64,000 nt of DNA, from positions 1 through 64,000 of the forward strand of contig JAGXFW010000016.1 of assembly GCA_024637035.1 (NCBI GenBank), given 5' to 3'. The translations under genes were made by a program, and so were the position numbers. Every line of letters starts with the position of its first letter. Position 1 is the first letter of the stretch. Positions 31,454 to 40,575 of this stretch are shown here, piece after piece. The notes under the pieces were generated by a model. It did no database searches. It was not told the origin of the DNA and saw nothing but the letters and a program-made list of their open reading frames with translations. Source of the DNA: Actinomycetes bacterium. Its GTDB lineage: Bacteria; Actinomycetota; Thermoleophilia; RBG-16-64-13.

Positions 31454-33525
31454 TGGCTCGGTTCGTGATGATGATCCTCGATGGAGTGGGCGCCGGAGCG
31501 CTCCCGGATGCCGCCGACTACGGCGACACCGACTCGAACACATTGGGCAACCTCGCCGCCCTCGTGCCGCTCGACCTGCCGAATCTCCGCGCTCTCGGTC
31601 TCGGCAACATCCTACCGCTCAAGGGGATACCCCCGGTCGCCGCGCCTCTCGCTCTCCCCGGGGTATTGGCGGAACTCTCAGCGGGCAAGGACACGACCGC
31701 CGGCCACTGGGAGCACATGGGGGTGGTCACCAGGGAGGCGCAACCCACGTTCCCCGACGGGTTCCCGCCTGACGTGATCGCGGGCTTCGAAACAGCCGTG
31801 GGTCGAAAGGTGCTCGGGAACAAGGCGGCATCGGGAACGGAGATCATCGCGGAGTTGGGCGAAAGGCACCTGGAGACAGGCAGACCGATCGTGTACACGT
31901 CGGCCGACAGCGTCTTCCAGATCGCCTGTCATGTCGACGTCATCCCCTTGGAGGAGCTCTACCGGTATTGTGAGATCGCGCGCGCGATCCTGACCGGGCC
32001 CAACGGAGTGGGCAGGGTCATCGCTCGCCCGTTCACCGGGACTCCGGGGGCTTTCGTGCGCACGAAAGACCGCAAGGACTTCTCACTGGAGCCCCCCAGC
32101 CCCACCTACCTCGATCTGTTGACGGGATCGGGGGTGCCCGTGGTGGGCATCGGCAAGATCTACCAGATCTTTGCCGGTCGCGGTGTGACCGAACAGGTGA
32201 AGGTCGGCTCCAACGAGGACAACCTCGCAACCCTCGTCGCCCGGTTGGGATCCGACGCCGAAGGCCTCATATTCACCAACCTGGTCGATTTCGACATGGT
32301 CTGGGGTCATAGGAACGATGTCGATGGGTTTGCCGCCGGTCTGGAGGCGGCGGACCGTGCACTTCCCTCGGTCCTCTCACTTCTGGGCCCCGATGACCGA
32401 TTGCTGATCACGGCGGACCACGGCGTGGACCCGACCACGGTGAGTACGGATCACAGCCGAGAATACGTACCCCTCTTGTACTATCCGCGCCCAGTCGGCC
32501 TACCCGCTCGCACCTACGTGGGGACGATGGCCGACACGGGGGCGACCGCGTATCACCATCTCACGGGGCGACAGCCCGGTCTGGGCGGAACGCCTCTTGA
32601 AGAGGGGCGCCCTGCGCACGGATGGCGAGACTACCCGACGGTGTATGGACGAGCGGTCTCGTTCGATGGGGATGACGCGGCACGAGAAGGCCACCGTGGC
32701 GCCGCGGAGGGGGGAAGGGAGGGTGAGCCTTCCGCGGTCTGTGCGGACGACCTGGCGGCGGCCGCGGAAGTGCTTCAAGGCGCGCTGGGCGATGCCCCAG
32801 AGTGGGCCGTGATCCTCGGCTCCGGACTGGATGAGGTCGCTTCCGCCCTCGACTCTCCGGTCGAGGTGGGCTACGAGGAGGTGCCCGGTTGGATCCGCGG
32901 TACCGTACCGGGCCACGCGGGGCGCATCGCGGCGGGTGAGCTGAACGGCGTGCGCATCGCGATACTCCGCGGAAGGGCACACGGCTATGAGGGTCACGAT
33001 CTGGGCCAGACGCAGGCGCCGGTACGTACTCTTGCGTGCTGGGGAGTGCGGCGACTGATAGTCACCAATGCCTGTGGAGGCTTGGACCCGACCTTGCGCC
33101 CCGGCGAGGTGACCGCGGTCGAGAGCGTGCTTGACCTGCAACTCACGATGCCCGATGGAGAGCCCGAACGTGTTCCGGGCACCGATCCCGAAGCTCTGCG
33201 GATCCTGGAGACCGAGGGAGCGAGAGGCGTATGCTACGCTGCCCTTTCGGGCCCCCAGTACGAGACCGAAGCTGAGGTGCGGGTACTACGCGAACTCGGT
33301 GCTCAGACGGTGGGCATGTCTACCGCGGCGGAGGTACGGGCTGCGCGGGAAACGGGCCTCGGAGTAGTCGTGCTGAGCGTCGTGACCAACGTGGCTGCTG
33401 AAAAGGGCCTGACCGGTCTCGAGGCCCATCAGGAGGTGGTGGAGATGTCAGCGAGGGCTTCCGCGCGCGTGGCTGAGCTCGTGGGAAGACTGGTCATCAG
33501 CGAGACGCCGGAGGGTTGGAGTTGA
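31453..33525 (+). CDS. Phosphopentomutase :: purine nucleoside phosphorylase fusion
   Basis: A single 690-residue frame. Residues 1 to ~395 are phosphopentomutase (DeoB): MILDGVGAG at the metal site, [10 protein letters not shown] with the phospho-Thr near 80, and TADHGVD plus [12 protein letters not shown] near the C-terminal metal site. After a polar linker (~396-440) a complete trimeric-type purine nucleoside phosphorylase follows, with phosphate loop ILGSGL at 454-459, [42 protein letters not shown] and VTNVAAE. Together these turn purine nucleoside plus phosphate into base and ribose 5-phosphate. ATG 31453 is coupled to xerD with GGAGGG upstream. In Bacillus the same two genes (drm, punA) are adjacent but separate. 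Fusion is seen directly; both parts look catalytically intact. Confidence 0.92.
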   Translation: MARFVMMILDGVGAGALPDAADYGDTDSNTLGNLAALVPLDLPNLRALGLGNILPLKGIPPVAAPLALPGVLAELSAGKDTTAGHWEHMGVVTREAQPTFPDGFPPDVIAGFETAVGRKVLGNKAASGTEIIAELGERHLETGRPIVYTSADSVFQIACHVDVIPLEELYRYCEIARAILTGPNGVGRVIARPFTGTPGAFVRTKDRKDFSLEPPSPTYLDLLTGSGVPVVGIGKIYQIFAGRGVTEQVKVGSNEDNLATLVARLGSDAEGLIFTNLVDFDMVWGHRNDVDGFAAGLEAADRALPSVLSLLGPDDRLLITADHGVDPTTVSTDHSREYVPLLYYPRPVGLPARTYVGTMADTGATAYHHLTGRQPGLGGTPLEEGRPAHGWRDYPTVYGRAVSFDGDDAAREGHRGAAEGGREGEPSAVCADDLAAAAEVLQGALGDAPEWAVILGSGLDEVASALDSPVEVGYEEVPGWIRGTVPGHAGRIAAGELNGVRIAILRGRAHGYEGHDLGQTQAPVRTLACWGVRRLIVTNACGGLDPTLRPGEVTAVESVLDLQLTMPDGEPERVPGTDPEALRILETEGARGVCYAALSGPQYETEAEVRVLRELGAQTVGMSTAAEVRAARETGLGVVVLSVVTNVAAEKGLTGLEAHQEVVEMSARASARVAELVGRLVISETPEGWS

Positions 33526-34820
33526 GAGCTGTAGATCTGATAGCGGCCAAGCGTCGCGGGGAGGCGCACACCACCGACGAACTCCAATGGCTGATATCGG
33601 AGTACGTGGCCGGTCGCGTGCCCGACTACCAGATCTCGGCCTGGTTGATGGCGGTCTGCTTCCAGGGCCTGGATCGCGCGGAGACCTTCGCACTTACACA
33701 GGCCATGGTCGAGAGCGGGGAGACGATCGACCTCAGCGACATCGCCCCCGTGATCGCCGACAAGCACTCGACGGGCGGCGTGGGAGACAAGGTATCGATC
33801 GCGTTGGGCCCGCTGGTAGCCGCCTGCGGACTCCCGTTCGCCAAGATGAGCGGGCGCGGTCTGGGGCACTCGGGGGGCACGATAGACAAGCTCGAGTCGA
33901 TCCCGGGGTTCCGCACCGACTTGACTCCCGCCGAGTTCCGGGGGCACTTGTCCCGCGCCGGCGTCGTGATCTCCGGACAGAGTCCGACTCTCGTCCCGGC
34001 CGACCGCCTACTCTACTCCTTACGCGATGTCACGAGCACGGTGGAGCAGGGGGCCTTGATCGCGTCGAGCGTCATGAGCAAGAAGATCGCGGTGGGAGCG
34101 ACGGCGATAGTGCTCGATGTGAAGGTGGGTGCGGGAGCGTTCTTGCAGGAGCAGGAGGAAGCACGCCGCGTCGCCCGCACCATGATCGAGCTCGGAGAGG
34201 ATGCGGGGCGCTCGGTGCGGGCCGTGCTGACCGCCATGGACGAGCCCCTGGGGCTTGCGGTGGGGAACGCTCTCGAGGTGCGTGAGGCCTTCGACGTCCT
34301 CCATGGAAGAGGACCGGACGACCTGCGGCAGGTGGTGATCACGCTTGCGGCGCATCTTCTAGTCATGGCTGGCCTGGCCGTTGATCTCCCGGCTGGTCGA
34401 GCTCTCGCTCTCGGTCACCTGCAAGACGGTAGCGCTCTCCAGAAGGCCAGGGAGTGGGTGAAAGAGCAGGGTGGCGACGCGGAGGCCGTGGACGGGATAG
34501 GACTTCCGGAATCGGAGTTCGTGATGCCGGCGAAAGCCGCCAAATCCGGGTGGGTGCACTACGTGGCTGCGACGACAGTGGCCGAGGCGGGTTTATTGCT
34601 GGGCGCAGGGCGGGAAACCAAGGAAGCAGCGATCGACCACGCGGTGGGAGTGGTGATCGCGACGCCGACAGGATCCCGAGTGCGCCGTGGGGACGTTGTT
34701 GCGTTGATCCATGCCAACGACGAACGACTGGGCCGGGAGGCGGTGGAGTTGGTGAGCGCCGCGTTCCGGATAGGCCGGGACCCCATGCAACTACCAGAGG
34801 TCTTGATCGACGCGATATGA
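33522..34820 (+). CDS. pdp: Pyrimidine-nucleoside phosphorylase
   Basis: It phosphorolyses uridine or thymidine, completing nucleoside salvage with the upstream fusion. A TTG start at 33522 is chosen: GGAGGG at 33510-33515 is six bases away and the protein then begins [14 protein letters not shown], the usual family start. The 432 residues include the glycosyltransferase family 3 signature [12 protein letters not shown] near 84-95, the [19 protein letters not shown] block near 110-128 and a C-terminal PYNP domain. The stop of the fusion overlaps the start (TTGA). Confidence 0.94.
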   Translation: MRAVDLIAAKRRGEAHTTDELQWLISEYVAGRVPDYQISAWLMAVCFQGLDRAETFALTQAMVESGETIDLSDIAPVIADKHSTGGVGDKVSIALGPLVAACGLPFAKMSGRGLGHSGGTIDKLESIPGFRTDLTPAEFRGHLSRAGVVISGQSPTLVPADRLLYSLRDVTSTVEQGALIASSVMSKKIAVGATAIVLDVKVGAGAFLQEQEEARRVARTMIELGEDAGRSVRAVLTAMDEPLGLAVGNALEVREAFDVLHGRGPDDLRQVVITLAAHLLVMAGLAVDLPAGRALALGHLQDGSALQKAREWVKEQGGDAEAVDGIGLPESEFVMPAKAAKSGWVHYVAATTVAEAGLLLGAGRETKEAAIDHAVGVVIATPTGSRVRRGDVVALIHANDERLGREAVELVSAAFRIGRDPMQLPEVLIDAI

Positions 34821-34852
34821 TAGCTGCAAGCTGACGGCGGATGGAGGACTGA

Positions 34853-35617
34853 GTGCGTCGGGACTGGGATATCCCCATTCTGGATGAGCCTGCCGATGGG
34901 CGGGAGAAGAAGCGCTTCTCGTGGCGGCTCGCGAAGAGGATCGTTCTGAACCTGTTCGTGCTGACCGCCTTCGTGGGCGCTGTCTACGCCCTCTATACCC
35001 TGGTCGAGAGCTCCGGCATCCTCGATCCGGCTGAGGTGCAAGCGCAGATGGCCTTCGAGGACATCCCGGAGAACTACGTGCAGGTGGAGAGGATCAAGAC
35101 TGCAGTCGAGACCGGTCTCGTGCCGGCTGCCGCCGGCACCCGCTTCGGGCCGACCGATCCGATGGACCGCACCCAGTTGGCGACGGCAGTGGTCTTGGCC
35201 ATGGGCTGGGAGTTGGACGGCCAAGCCAACCAGATCTTCGATGACGTGGAAGCCGACGCGACTACCATCGACGACTCCGACTACATCGCGGCGATCTTCT
35301 GGCACCACGCGATGTCCGGCACCGGGGACGACCCGCTGGTGTTCTCCCCCGACGCCTCCGCCTCTGTGCGTCTGATGCTCCTCGTGATGGGGCGCGCGGC
35401 GACCGAGGAACTTCCGGAAGTGGACGAGATGGGGGACGTCATCGCAGACCTCGAGCTCACGTCCGACGAGAAGGAAGCATTCCAGCGTCTGCTTGACGCA
35501 CAGATCCTGGACGGGACTGCGATCCAGCCGGGCATCACCGACCTTGACGGTCCCGTGCTGCGGGAACAGCTGGCAATCGCAGCGGTGAACCTGAAAGCCT
35601 TCATCGACCGGCAGTAG
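34853..35617 (+). CDS. Membrane-anchored protein with SLH-like repeats
   Basis: A 254-residue protein. A charged cytoplasmic N-terminus (about 1-26) leads to one membrane helix (about 31-50). The outside portion contains a clear S-layer-homology-like repeat at about 70-122 (FEDIPENY, RFGPTDPMDRTQLATAVVLAMG) and a second weaker repeat to about 195. SLH domains bind secondary cell-wall polymers, so this may tether membrane and wall. GTG 34853 has GGAGG five bases upstream. It follows pdp by 32 bases and may be cotranscribed with the nucleoside genes, though no functional link is apparent. Confidence 0.65.
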   Translation: MRRDWDIPILDEPADGREKKRFSWRLAKRIVLNLFVLTAFVGAVYALYTLVESSGILDPAEVQAQMAFEDIPENYVQVERIKTAVETGLVPAAAGTRFGPTDPMDRTQLATAVVLAMGWELDGQANQIFDDVEADATTIDDSDYIAAIFWHHAMSGTGDDPLVFSPDASASVRLMLLVMGRAATEELPEVDEMGDVIADLELTSDEKEAFQRLLDAQILDGTAIQPGITDLDGPVLREQLAIAAVNLKAFIDRQ

Positions 35618-35629
35618 TACGCCCCAGCC

Positions 35630-38338
35630 ATGCCGACCCCTTCGGCGGATATCAGGGCAGTCTCTGTCATCACTACCCATCAGAACGCCGACTTCGACGC
35701 GTTCGCCGCGGCCGTTGGCGCCTCCCGACTGTATCCCGACGCCCGCATCGTGTTCGCCGGGTCTCTGAACCGCAACGTGCGAGAGTTCGTCAGCCTGCAC
35801 GGCGAGGAGTTGCCTCTTCTGCCGTTCCGGTCGCTCGATCTGGATTCGGTCCGCCGCCTGGTCGTGGTCGACACCTCCGACTGCGTTCGCCTGGCTGAAC
35901 TCGGTGCCTTGTGCGAGAGGGAAGAGGTGGAGGTGGTCGTGTTCGACCACCACGGGGGCGAGCCGGACGAACGGCCCTCGTTCGTGCGTGGCGAGAACTG
36001 GGTCGTGTCGGATGACGGTGCCCTGGCCACCGCGATGGTATACATTCTTCGGGAACGCGAGCTCGCCATCTCACCCCTTGAGGCCACCATCTTCGCGCTT
36101 GGCATCCATGAAGACACGGGATCGCTCACCTACCCTCGAACCACCGTGCGTGATGCCGAGATGTTGGCTATCTGCATGAGGTTGGGCGCTTCACAGGCTC
36201 TGATCGAGCGCTACCTGCACAACCCGCTCACGGCTGAGCAGCGGGAGTTGCTGCTCAGGGTAGTGGACCACGTCAAGGTCGAGTATGTGAAGGGCCAGGA
36301 GGTGCACGTGGCGGTACTCGACAACCCGGGGTACGTGGATGGGCTTAGCGTGATCGCGCACAAGGCGATGGATCTACTGAACTCGGACGTCCTGTTCCAG
36401 GTAGTCGAGATGGAGGAGCGTCAGTTCGTCACCGCCCGCTCCCGCTCGAGGATGGTGGACGTGGGCGCACTTCTGCAAGGATTGGGAGGAGGGGGCCATC
36501 CCCAAGCGGGATCGGCTGTGCTTCGCGATGTGACCTCCGCCGAGATAGTCCGACGTCTGCTCGAGGAGATGGAGGCTGCGGCGCCGGCCATGCCGACCGC
36601 CGCTGATGTGATGAGTCGCCCCGTTCGTTTCATCGACTCGAACACCTCTGTCGAGGATGCGCTCTTCACCGCCCAGCGCTACGGCCACTCGGGCATATCG
36701 GTGAAGGAGGATGGACGTGTCGTGGGGATCGTCGCGAGGCGCGACCTTGACAAGGCGGTACGCCATGGGCTGGGCCACGCGCCGGTGAAGGGGGTCATGA
36801 CGCGCAACGTGGTGTTCGCATCCGCCTCGGCGACCCTGGACGAACTTCAGCGGCTCATGGCTGATACGAACGTAGGCCGACTTCCCGTCCTGGCCGATGA
36901 AGCGTATTCCCGCGCCGATAGAAGCGGGGTCGTGAAGGTCTCGGATGTCATCGGGATGGCCACGCGCACCGACGTGTTGGCGGCGCAGCACGGCATGTCC
37001 CCGTCTGGTCCGCGAGTAGGTGTGACTGCGTGCACCTTGGAGTATCTTGGCGATCTACCCACGTTCGGACGTCTCTTCAAGGCTGTGGCGGCGATCTCCG
37101 AGGAGTTCACCGGTGTGTATCTGGTGGGGGGCTTCGTTCGTGATCTGCTCCTCGGACGCCAGAACTTCGATATCGACATCGCTGTCGAGGGCGACGGTAT
37201 CGATTTCGCCCGTCGCTTGGCGCGCGCGCTCGGCGGGCGCGTGCGAGCGCACCAGAAGTTCCAAACCGCCGTCGTCTTGCTTCCGCCCGGCTCGGTGGGT
37301 GATGAACCCCTCACGGTCAACAGGGGAGTGGAGCCGTTCCACGTCGACGTTGCTACCACGCGCACTGAGTTCTACGACTATCCCGCAGCACTGCCCAGCG
37401 TGGAGCATGCTTCTATCCGACAAGACCTCTTCCGCCGCGATTTCACGGTGAACGCGATGGCGGTGTCTCTCAAGGGCGATGACCTGGGCACCGTGATCGA
37501 CTTCTTCGGGGGGTTGGAGGATCTGGAAGTCGGCGTGATCAAGGTGTTGCACAACCTGAGCTTCATCGAGGACCCCACGCGTATCTTCCGAGCCGTACGC
37601 TACGAGAACCGCTACGGCTTTCGTATGGACGAACATACCAAGGCGATGGCGCGCGCTTGTGTCGACATGCACCTGGTCGGCGACCTCTCGAGCGCGCGGC
37701 TGCGCGACGAACTGGTGGCCCTTCTCGGCGAGGCGGACGTGTCATATACGCTCGCGCGCCTGTTCGACCTGGGCGTGGCACGACAGGTGCACCCGAAGTT
37801 GGCCACCGGCGCGCGCACGGTGGCATTGATCCGGGCTTTGGACGAACTGGCCATGCGGCTCGACCTGAACGCGGAAGTGGTACCCTGGCGGCTGCGGCTC
37901 GCAGCAGTCACGCGCAACATGACCCACGAGGAGCTCTTCATGTGGCTGGAGAAGTTGAGATTGAAGCACGCCGACAGGCAGGTGCTCCGCGCGAGCGTGA
38001 TCTTGGGCTCCCACCTCACGCAGCAGCTGACGGATGAGGACCTCGACGACTGGGGACTCTACCGGCTGCTGAAGAAGGTACCCGTCGAGGCCCTGATATT
38101 CTGCATGGGCCGCGCGGGGGCGGGACGCGCCTACTCTCAGTTCGAGCGGTTCCTCGCTGTGTTGAGAGGGCGTACTATTGAGGTGTCTGGAGCTGATCTG
38201 ATCGCCCTCGGCGTTCGGGAAGGGCCTGGAGTGGGGCGCATCCTACGGGCGCTCACACGCCTGCGTGTCGAAGGCGGCTTGAAGACTCGAGCCGAACAGA
38301 TCGCGGCGGCGCGAGCTCACCTCGGGGGGGCGGCATGA
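35630..38338 (+). CDS. DHH phosphoesterase - CBS pair - poly(A) polymerase/tRNA nucleotidyltransferase
   Basis: A 902-residue multidomain protein. Order: DHH domain (about 1-165; NADFDA, VVDTSD, VFDHHGG, GIHEDTGSLTY), DHHA1 (about 215-310, ending GGGGHPQAGSAV), two CBS domains (about 320-375 and 380-455), then a class II nucleotidyltransferase head (about 475-620; LVGGFVRDLLLG, FDIDIAVEGD, RRDFTVNAMA) with RNA-binding helical parts to the end. The head suggests addition of A or CCA to tRNA 3' ends; the DHH part suggests phosphodiester cleavage, and CBS domains suggest adenylate sensing. ATG 35630 lacks a clear Shine-Dalgarno. Similar chains occur in Aquifex and some other phyla, where CCA addition is split between enzymes. 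Confidence 0.88.
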   Translation: MPTPSADIRAVSVITTHQNADFDAFAAAVGASRLYPDARIVFAGSLNRNVREFVSLHGEELPLLPFRSLDLDSVRRLVVVDTSDCVRLAELGALCEREEVEVVVFDHHGGEPDERPSFVRGENWVVSDDGALATAMVYILRERELAISPLEATIFALGIHEDTGSLTYPRTTVRDAEMLAICMRLGASQALIERYLHNPLTAEQRELLLRVVDHVKVEYVKGQEVHVAVLDNPGYVDGLSVIAHKAMDLLNSDVLFQVVEMEERQFVTARSRSRMVDVGALLQGLGGGGHPQAGSAVLRDVTSAEIVRRLLEEMEAAAPAMPTAADVMSRPVRFIDSNTSVEDALFTAQRYGHSGISVKEDGRVVGIVARRDLDKAVRHGLGHAPVKGVMTRNVVFASASATLDELQRLMADTNVGRLPVLADEAYSRADRSGVVKVSDVIGMATRTDVLAAQHGMSPSGPRVGVTACTLEYLGDLPTFGRLFKAVAAISEEFTGVYLVGGFVRDLLLGRQNFDIDIAVEGDGIDFARRLARALGGRVRAHQKFQTAVVLLPPGSVGDEPLTVNRGVEPFHVDVATTRTEFYDYPAALPSVEHASIRQDLFRRDFTVNAMAVSLKGDDLGTVIDFFGGLEDLEVGVIKVLHNLSFIEDPTRIFRAVRYENRYGFRMDEHTKAMARACVDMHLVGDLSSARLRDELVALLGEADVSYTLARLFDLGVARQVHPKLATGARTVALIRALDELAMRLDLNAEVVPWRLRLAAVTRNMTHEELFMWLEKLRLKHADRQVLRASVILGSHLTQQLTDEDLDDWGLYRLLKKVPVEALIFCMGRAGAGRAYSQFERFLAVLRGRTIEVSGADLIALGVREGPGVGRILRALTRLRVEGGLKTRAEQIAAARAHLGGAA

Positions 38339-38381
38339 GCCTCAGCCTCAGCCCGCGACCACGGCCTCGGGAAGACGTCTG

Positions 38382-39032
38382 ATGTCCGAGATCCTCGGTC
38401 TGGTCTTCCTGCTCCCGATCCTCCTCATCTCCATGGCCGCCCATGAAGTCGCTCACGGCGCCATGGCGAATCGCCTTGGTGACCCCACCGCCAAGGAGCA
38501 TGGACGACTCACCGCCAATCCCCTCAAGCACCTCGACCCCCTCGGCACGCTCATGTTCGTGATCACCTACATAGGGGGCGGATTCATCTTCGGCTGGGCG
38601 AAGCCGGTGCCCGTGAATCCGTGGTACTTCAAAGACCACCAACGCGGGATGATGATCGTGGGGCTGGCCGGGCCGATGACGAACTTCCTCATCGCAATCA
38701 TGCTTGCTGCCCTGCTGAACGCCCTCGCGCCGGCCTCAGCGACCATCGCGGCCATGAGCGGCGGCTCGACCCTGTTCGAGGTGCTGTTCCTAGCGTTCCA
38801 GGTGAACGTGGTGCTCGGCATCTTCAATCTGGTGCCCATCCCACCGCTTGATGGCTCGCGCGTGATCGCCGGCTTCATGTCGCGAGAGATGTACGCGCGC
38901 TGGTCGGGTCTCGATCGCTACGGCATCTTGATCATCCTGGCCGTCTTCTTCGTGCTTCCCGGACCCTTCCGCTCTATCCTGGGGGGAGCATTCGACGTGA
39001 TCAGTCGGGTGCTGCTGCCCGCGTACTTCTGA
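38382..39032 (+). CDS. Site-2 protease family (M50B) membrane metalloprotease
   Basis: A 216-residue polytopic protein with the zinc motif HEVAH (residues 21-25) in the first membrane region and the third ligand in NLVPIPPLDGSR near 150-161. It belongs to the compact M50B group without PDZ domain (YwhC/SpoIVFB-like). About five to six membrane helices are apparent. Such proteases cut regulatory proteins within the membrane. ATG 38382 has GGGAAG upstream. It lies 43 bases after the DHH-CBS protein; an M50 gene just before scpA is frequent in Gram-positive genomes. Confidence 0.9.
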   Translation: MSEILGLVFLLPILLISMAAHEVAHGAMANRLGDPTAKEHGRLTANPLKHLDPLGTLMFVITYIGGGFIFGWAKPVPVNPWYFKDHQRGMMIVGLAGPMTNFLIAIMLAALLNALAPASATIAAMSGGSTLFEVLFLAFQVNVVLGIFNLVPIPPLDGSRVIAGFMSREMYARWSGLDRYGILIILAVFFVLPGPFRSILGGAFDVISRVLLPAYF

Positions 39033-39127
39033 GCATCAGACGCGCGGTCGGGCCCGTCGACTCGACGACGAACCCGACAGCATCGTCCTCTAGGGGTCTC
39101 CCTCTCCGACGTTGGCACGCAGCGCCT

Positions 39128-39156
39128 TTGCCTTCGAGGCATCCGTCACGTATCAT
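39128..39156 (+). promoter_or_regulatory. Candidate promoter of the scpA-gpsA operon
   Basis: TTGCCT (39128-39133) and TATCAT (39151-39156) are 17 bases apart; four and five of six positions match the consensus. The predicted start is near 39163. It is the only good promoter I see before the 12-kb chain of overlapping genes. Confidence 0.55.
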
Positions 39157-39168
39157 GATATTCCGACT

Positions 39169-39240
39169 ATGGTAGCTCTCACCCGCTCAGAGTCGGTCCT
39201 TGGTCGCCCACCGGGCGCCGGTCCCCGCCACCGCTCATGA
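39169..39240 (+). CDS. Possible 23-codon leader ORF overlapping the scpA start
   Basis: ATG at 39169 lies about six bases from the predicted transcription start and opens a 23-residue frame. It ends with TGA at 39238-39240, overlapping the scpA ATG by the ATGA arrangement. scpA itself has no Shine-Dalgarno, so the small frame could deliver ribosomes to scpA by coupling. The peptide (MVALTRSESVLGRPPG...) resembles nothing I know. Only the geometry supports it. Confidence 0.3.
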   Translation: MVALTRSESVLGRPPGAGPRHRS

Positions 39241-39971
39241 GGCTCCTCGACCTGGATCTTGAGGTCTATCAGGGCCCCTTCGACCTGCTCTTCACCCTGA
39301 TCCTTCGCGAGGAAGTGGACATCTTCGAAGTGCCCATCGTGGAAGTCATCCTCGCCTACGTAGAGGGCTTGGCTGACGAAGGATCGGCTGACTGGGAGGG
39401 TCTCACCGAGTTCCTGGTGTTGATCAGCTCGTTGCTGGAGCTGAAGTCTCGCGTGTTGCTACCCGAGGAGCGCATCGGGGAGGAAGACCAAGACCTCGAG
39501 ATGACCCGCGAGATGCTGCTCGCGCGGCTTGTGGCCTATCGCCGCTTCAAGATGGCGGCCTTGGCATTCGCCGAGATACGGGAAGCTCAGCGGGGAAGGA
39601 TCGTCCGTCGGCCCTGCCGCGAGTCTCGCCGGGTGTTGACAGCCGGTGCGGACATCGCCGGAACTCAACAACCCGCCGCGCTGAAGGTCGCCCTCGAGAG
39701 ACTCGTGGAAGTCCATAGGCCCCCCGACACCAGCCACGTGGCCGTACTTCGAGTGGGCCTGAACCGCCAGATCGCCGCCATCCGGCGCATGCTGCGCAGT
39801 CGCGGCACGTTCTCCTTCGAGGAGGAGTTCGGGCGCGACGAGCCCATGGTGCAGGCTGTGAGCCTGCTTGCCCTGCTTGGTCTCATGGCTCGAGGAGATG
39901 TGACGGTGATCCAACGTGACCATTTCGGAGACATCACGATCGCGGCGGTGCGCGCCCGCCGTATCGCTTAG
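39237..39971 (+). CDS. scpA: Segregation and condensation protein A (kleisin)
   Basis: ScpA bridges SMC heads and ScpB in the bacterial condensin. The 244-residue product opens with the family pattern (YQGPFDLLFTLILREEVDIF near 11-30), continues with LVLISSLLELKSRVLLP near 61-77, and ends with a winged-helix region (VTVIQRDHFGDI near 222-233). Start ATG 39237 lacks its own ribosome binding site; see the leader ORF. It heads scpA-scpB-rluB. Confidence 0.93.
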   Translation: MRLLDLDLEVYQGPFDLLFTLILREEVDIFEVPIVEVILAYVEGLADEGSADWEGLTEFLVLISSLLELKSRVLLPEERIGEEDQDLEMTREMLLARLVAYRRFKMAALAFAEIREAQRGRIVRRPCRESRRVLTAGADIAGTQQPAALKVALERLVEVHRPPDTSHVAVLRVGLNRQIAAIRRMLRSRGTFSFEEEFGRDEPMVQAVSLLALLGLMARGDVTVIQRDHFGDITIAAVRARRIA

Positions 39972-39981
39972 GACGGTGTCG

Positions 39982-40575
39982 ATGGACGACCGGCATCGCC
40001 TTCGCCTCGAGGTCGAGGCCCTGCTCTTCGCCTCCGGTCGCCCGCTTCCGGTGGAGAGGCTCGCAGAGGCTGCGTCCCACGCGCGCCCGGTCTCCACGGA
40101 GTCTATTGTCGAGTGCCTCGAGGTTCTTCAGGGGGAGTTCCCTGTCGGCGGTGCCCGGGGGTTCGAGCTCGCCTGCGTGGCCGGTGGGTGGCTCTTTCGA
40201 ACGAACGCGGTCGCCGAGTCGGCGCTCTCTCGCTTGTTCGACGTGCCTGAAGATCCACGGCTGTCTCCTGCCGCGCTGGAGACTTTGGCAATAGTCGCCT
40301 ACCTTCAGCCCGTGTCTCGCCCTGAGATCACCGAGATCCGCGGGGTGAACTCCGACTCGGCGCTCCACACGCTGCTCGACCGGGAGATGGTGCGTGAGAT
40401 GGGGCGTCGCGATGGGCCGGGAGCGGCGGTGTTGTATGGCACGACAGAGCGATTCCAGATCGCCTTCGATCTGCCCGGTCTCGACCAGTTGCCCCCTCTT
40501 TCGGAGTTCGAAGTGGGCGAGGAGCAGAGAGAAGAGCTCAGGCGGCGGTTGGGGGTCATGGTCCAGCCCGAATGA
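39982..40575 (+). CDS. scpB: Segregation and condensation protein B
   Basis: ScpB dimers bind ScpA and complete the SMC complex. ATG 39982 is chosen, with AGGA eight bases upstream; GTG 39976 is too close to it. The 197 residues hold two winged-helix domains, with LRLEVEALLFASGRPLPVERLA near 7-28 and the signature LETLAIVAYLQPVSRPEITEIRGVNSD (about 96-122). The stop overlaps rluB (ATGA). Confidence 0.93.
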   Translation: MDDRHRLRLEVEALLFASGRPLPVERLAEAASHARPVSTESIVECLEVLQGEFPVGGARGFELACVAGGWLFRTNAVAESALSRLFDVPEDPRLSPAALETLAIVAYLQPVSRPEITEIRGVNSDSALHTLLDREMVREMGRRDGPGAAVLYGTTERFQIAFDLPGLDQLPPLSEFEVGEEQREELRRRLGVMVQPE

